From: an uncultured Clostridia bacterium
GTDB lineage: Bacteria > Bacillota_A > Clostridia > Christensenellales > UBA1242
Direction: 5' to 3'
Length of the DNA stretch: 15,669 bases
Assembly (NCBI GenBank): GCA_947629895.1
Contig: CANRFP010000026.1
Span: forward strand, 1 to 15,669
In this document: positions 12,761 through 15,669 of the stretch, one piece after another
Layout of the letters: every line of letters starts with the position of its first letter
How positions within the stretch are numbered: position 1 is the stretch's first letter
Position numbers and translations under genes: made by a program
Notes under the pieces: generated by a model
The model's database searches: none
Told to the model about the DNA's origin: nothing
The model's input: the letters and a program-made list of their open reading frames with translations, nothing else

Positions 12761-14302
12761 ATGTTATCAAAAGTTTCAAGTTTTGGATTGGTGGGAATTG
12801 ACGGTTTTTCCGTGCAAGTTGAAACAGATATAATTGGCGGGCTTCCTCGTTTTGATATTGTTGGGCTTGGAGACACAGCGGTGAAAGAGGCAAAAGATAG
12901 GGTGAAGTCGGCAATAAGAAACTCGGGTTTTGAGTTTCCTGTTAAGCATTACACAATAAACTTGGCACCTGCAGACATGAAAAAAGAAGGACCAATGTAT
13001 GATTTGGGGATTGCCATTGGCATTTTGGCTGCAACAGAGCAAATTGTTGGCACGGCTTATAAAGATTACATATTTTTGGGCGAACTTTCGCTTGACGGCA
13101 CAATTAAAAAGGTTAGGGGAGTGCTGCCAATTCTTATAAGCGCAAGAAAATTTGGCTTCAAAAAGGTGATTTTGCCATATGAAAATGTTGAAGAGGCAAG
13201 GTTTATTTCTGGAATGGAAATTTATGCCTTTTCAAAACTTAAAAATGTTGTGGATTTTTTCAATGGAAACAACATGACGCCTGTAAAGCCAATTCAACCA
13301 AAAAATTTTGAAGACGTTTGCAAAACTTCTGCAAATAGGTTGGATTTTGAAAATGTTAAGGGGCAGGCCGCCGCAAAAAGAGCGCTTGAAATTGCCGCAG
13401 CGGGCGGGCATAATGTGCTTATGATTGGGCCTCCGGGCAGCGGAAAAAGTATGCTTGCAAAGTGTTTTTCTGGAATTTTGCCAGACCTCACTTTTGAAGA
13501 GGCGTTGGAAGTGACAAAAATTCATTCTGTGGCTGGCGAACTTGACCTAGCTAAGGGCATAATCACCGAAAGGCCTTTTAGAACGCCTCATCACACCGCA
13601 TCCACAGTCAGTTTGACGGGCGGCGGAAATCACAGCAAGCCGGGCGAAATTAGCCTTGCGCACAATGGAGTTTTGTTTTTGGATGAATTTCCAGAATATT
13701 CGCGCTCGCTTATTGAAACTTTGAGGCAGCCACTTGAAGATGGATACATCACCGTTGCAAGAGCAAATCAAACCATAACATATCCAGCATCTTTCACGCT
13801 TGTTGCAAGCATGAATCCTTGTCCTTGCGGAAACTTTGGCGCAAAGGACAGAACTTGCAAATGCTCACCTGTGCAAATTCGCAAATATTTATCAAAGATT
13901 TCTGGGCCAATCATGGACAGAATAGACATCCAAGTGGAAGTTGACAACATTTCTTACAAAGAACTTAACGGCGCGGAAAAAGAGGAAAGTTCGGCGGAGA
14001 TAAAAAAGAGGGTTGACAAGGCGCGCAAAGTGCAATTGGAACGCTTTAAAAACAGCAAAAACTATTCAAATGCCAAGATGTCGGTGCCACAAATGAAGAA
14101 GTTTTGTCCGCTTTCCGAGGAGTGCCAACGCCTTATGGAGCAGGCTTTCACAAATTTAAAACTTTCGGCGCGTGCGCATGACAGAATTTTGAAAGTTGCC
14201 CGAACAATCGCAGACCTTGAAGGAGAGGAAAACATTTTGCCACAACACATTGCTGAGGCAATTTCATATAGAGGGCTTGACCGCAAATATTGGAATGTTT
14301 AG
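12761..14302 (+). CDS. comM: ComM/YifB family Mg-chelatase-like AAA+ ATPase
   Basis: ComM is a hexameric helicase that drives branch migration during natural transformation in several bacteria; the Firmicute homologue is often called YifB and is less studied. The 513-residue protein has an N-terminal ChlI-like domain (about 1-170, start MLSKVSSFGLVGIDGF). The AAA+ core has Walker A GPPGSGKS (223-230) and Walker B LFLDEF (305-310). A zinc-binding-type cluster CPC...CKC (C354, C356, C366, C368) and arginine R387 in PIMDRID follow, then a C-terminal helical lid. ATG 12761 follows GGAGG (12752-12756); an ATG at 12731 would overlap the -10 box and is rejected. The dprA ribosome site overlaps its stop, linking two transformation genes in one operon. 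Confidence 0.94.
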   Translation: MLSKVSSFGLVGIDGFSVQVETDIIGGLPRFDIVGLGDTAVKEAKDRVKSAIRNSGFEFPVKHYTINLAPADMKKEGPMYDLGIAIGILAATEQIVGTAYKDYIFLGELSLDGTIKKVRGVLPILISARKFGFKKVILPYENVEEARFISGMEIYAFSKLKNVVDFFNGNNMTPVKPIQPKNFEDVCKTSANRLDFENVKGQAAAKRALEIAAAGGHNVLMIGPPGSGKSMLAKCFSGILPDLTFEEALEVTKIHSVAGELDLAKGIITERPFRTPHHTASTVSLTGGGNHSKPGEISLAHNGVLFLDEFPEYSRSLIETLRQPLEDGYITVARANQTITYPASFTLVASMNPCPCGNFGAKDRTCKCSPVQIRKYLSKISGPIMDRIDIQVEVDNISYKELNGAEKEESSAEIKKRVDKARKVQLERFKNSKNYSNAKMSVPQMKKFCPLSEECQRLMEQAFTNLKLSARAHDRILKVARTIADLEGEENILPQHIAEAISYRGLDRKYWNV

Positions 14303-14310
14303 GAGGTTTT

Positions 14311-15381
14311 ATGACGGAGAAAGAAAAATTTTTGGTTTTGATGTCCAGACACGAAATTTCCAATAAAAAGCAAGAAGAAATAATCGCCAATTTTGAAATA
14401 AATTCGGTTGGTGACTTTCTTTTTGGGCGCGACATTGAAAAGATTTTGTCCAAAGATGAAATCGAAAAGATGCGCAACGCATATGATAAAGCAGAATTGG
14501 ATGGCGCAATTGAGAACATGCAAAAAAGTGGCATCCAAATTTTGACAGTTTTGTCAGAAAACTATCCGCAAAAACTTGTTGACCTTCCAGACAGGCCGCT
14601 TATTTTGTATTGCAAAGGTGATTTGAGCCTGCTTGAAAGGAAGGGTGTTGCAATTGTTGGAACAAGAATGCCCTCAAATTATGGCAGACTGATAACTGAA
14701 AAGTTTTCAAAGCGTTTGGCGGAAAGCGGACTTGTTATAATCAGCGGGCTGTGTTATGGAATTGACGAAATTGCACACAGAGGCGCGCTTGATGTTTCGG
14801 GCAAAACGATTGCTGTTGTTGGCAGCGGATTTAATCACATTTATCCTTCAACAAACACCGCACTCTCTAAGGAAATTGCAGAAAAAGGCCTTTTGATGAG
14901 CGAATATCCACCATCTTTTGTGGCGAAAAAATACACTTTTCCACACAGAAACCGAATTGTTGCTGGGCTTAGCGATGGCGTTTTGATTTCTGAGGCGGGT
15001 TTTAAAAGCGGCACGGTTCACACCAAAGAGTTTGCTTTGGAATATGGGAAGGATATGTTTGCAATTCCGGGCAACATCAACAATCCTAAAAGCGAACTTC
15101 CAAATCATTTGATTAAAACAGCGCAGGCGGAATGCGTGACCACTCCAGAGGATATAATTGAGTTTTATGGCTTGCAGGCGGAAGCAAAGAAAAACAGGGT
15201 GGTTTCGCTGAATTTTGACGAACAAGCCATAATGAAATTGCTTGAAAATGGCGAGCAAGATTTTGACTATCTTGCAAAAAACACAAAAATTCCTGTGAAT
15301 ATTTTAAACAGTTGTTTGACAACTTTGGAAATTCGTGGTTTAATAAGAAAGTTGCCAGCCCAGACTTACGCATTAAGTTAA
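14311..15381 (+). CDS. dprA: DNA processing protein DprA (Smf)
   Basis: DprA binds incoming single-stranded DNA in transformation, protects it and loads RecA. The 356-residue protein has an N-terminal helical domain (about 1-70). A Rossmann-like core carries GVAIVGTRMPSNYG (112-125), SGLCYGIDEIAHRGAL, PHRNRIVAGLSD and SGTVHTKEFA, then AIPGN. A C-terminal winged-helix region (about 300-356) ends the protein. ATG 14311 is preceded by AGGAGG (14301-14306), which overlaps the comM stop TAG (14300-14302), so the two are translationally close. An upstream in-frame ATG at 14290 lies inside comM and lacks this signal. topA follows after 14 bp, the same dprA-topA order as in Bacillus. Confidence 0.96.
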   Translation: MTEKEKFLVLMSRHEISNKKQEEIIANFEINSVGDFLFGRDIEKILSKDEIEKMRNAYDKAELDGAIENMQKSGIQILTVLSENYPQKLVDLPDRPLILYCKGDLSLLERKGVAIVGTRMPSNYGRLITEKFSKRLAESGLVIISGLCYGIDEIAHRGALDVSGKTIAVVGSGFNHIYPSTNTALSKEIAEKGLLMSEYPPSFVAKKYTFPHRNRIVAGLSDGVLISEAGFKSGTVHTKEFALEYGKDMFAIPGNINNPKSELPNHLIKTAQAECVTTPEDIIEFYGLQAEAKKNRVVSLNFDEQAIMKLLENGEQDFDYLAKNTKIPVNILNSCLTTLEIRGLIRKLPAQTYALS

Positions 15382-15395
15382 AAAGGAGAAATATT

Positions 15396-15669
15396 TTGAA
15401 ACTTGTTGTTATAGAAGCCCCAGCAAAAAGGGAGACATTAAAAAAGTATTTGGGAAGTGGATATGAGGTTTTTGCCACAAAAGGGCATATAAGAGATTTG
15501 CCTGCAAAGTCATTTTCCATTGATTTGAACAACAATTATGAACCTCACTATGAAATCAACCCAGACAAAAAGCAGTTGATTGAAGAACTTAAAAGAAAAG
15601 CCGCAAACGCAGAGCAAGTGTTAATCGCAACCGACCCCGACCGCGAAGGTGAAGCAATTTCTTGGCACG
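15396..15669 (+). CDS. topA: DNA topoisomerase I, N-terminal part (partial at window edge)
   Basis: Topoisomerase I relaxes negative supercoils. The 91 visible residues form the start of the TOPRIM domain: MKLVVIEAPAKRETL, YLGSGYEVFATKGHIRDLP, and the acidic metal site ATDPDREGEAISWH at the window end, with the DxD pair and the conserved Glu. The usual VESPAK motif is IEAPAK here. The start codon is TTG 15396, read with AGGAG (15384-15388) 7 nt before it; no ATG or GTG lies in a suitable place. The gene continues past 15669. It closes the comM-dprA-topA operon visible here. Confidence 0.93.
   Translation, partial: MKLVVIEAPAKRETLKKYLGSGYEVFATKGHIRDLPAKSFSIDLNNNYEPHYEINPDKKQLIEELKRKAANAEQVLIATDPDREGEAISWH

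Overview
The window is a stretch of core chromosome from a low-GC, endospore-forming Firmicute. The gene order resembles Bacillus/Clostridium: a cysteine-desulfurase-like tail next to thiI, argR-recN, and dprA-topA. SpoIVB indicates a sporulating lineage. The species cannot be read from this sequence; an uncultured clostridial lineage is my best inference. I recognise no tRNA, rRNA, CRISPR array, complete insertion sequence or prophage.

Layout, left to right. 1-1222: the 3' end of a gene overlapping thiI, which encodes a tRNA 4-thiouridine synthase. 1223-1610: an AT-rich regulatory region with a strong sigma-A-type promoter and several ARG boxes. 1611-3736: an argR-recN operon. 3806-4444: a small multidrug-export-family membrane protein. 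4650-6347 (minus strand): a PadR-type DNA-binding domain joined by a long acidic linker to four predicted membrane helices. 6348-6559: a divergent control region full of inverted repeats. 6560-8362: a YgjP/SprT-like zinc peptidase, then spoIVB. 8363-8971: a 609-bp non-coding region with a long multi-stem hairpin, other inverted repeats and three degenerate tandem repeat units. 8972-10006: a tyrosine recombinase. 10108-12627 (minus strand): a superfamily-2 helicase with four tandem ~83-residue C-terminal repeats. 12761-15669: comM, dprA and the start of topA as a tight operon.

How the genes relate. ArgR probably represses its own promoter and recN is its translational neighbour. RecN (double-strand break repair), ComM (branch migration) and DprA (RecA loading on incoming DNA) form a DNA repair and transformation theme, with the recombinase and helicase between them. 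The PadR-like protein and the membrane protein next to it are convergent, share a bidirectional terminator, and have a nearly identical 17-bp motif upstream of each, so they may form a small regulon.

The observations most worth a second look are these. Three genes (peptidase, recombinase, helicase) have a -10 box exactly 6 nt before the ATG and no Shine-Dalgarno sequence, so their mRNAs are probably leaderless. Two related 41-43 bp palindromes lie about 3.5 kb apart, one touching the recombinase stop codon. The PadR protein appears to be tethered to the membrane. The helicase carries an unusual tandem-repeat tail. The spoIVB-recombinase gap is rich in structure.
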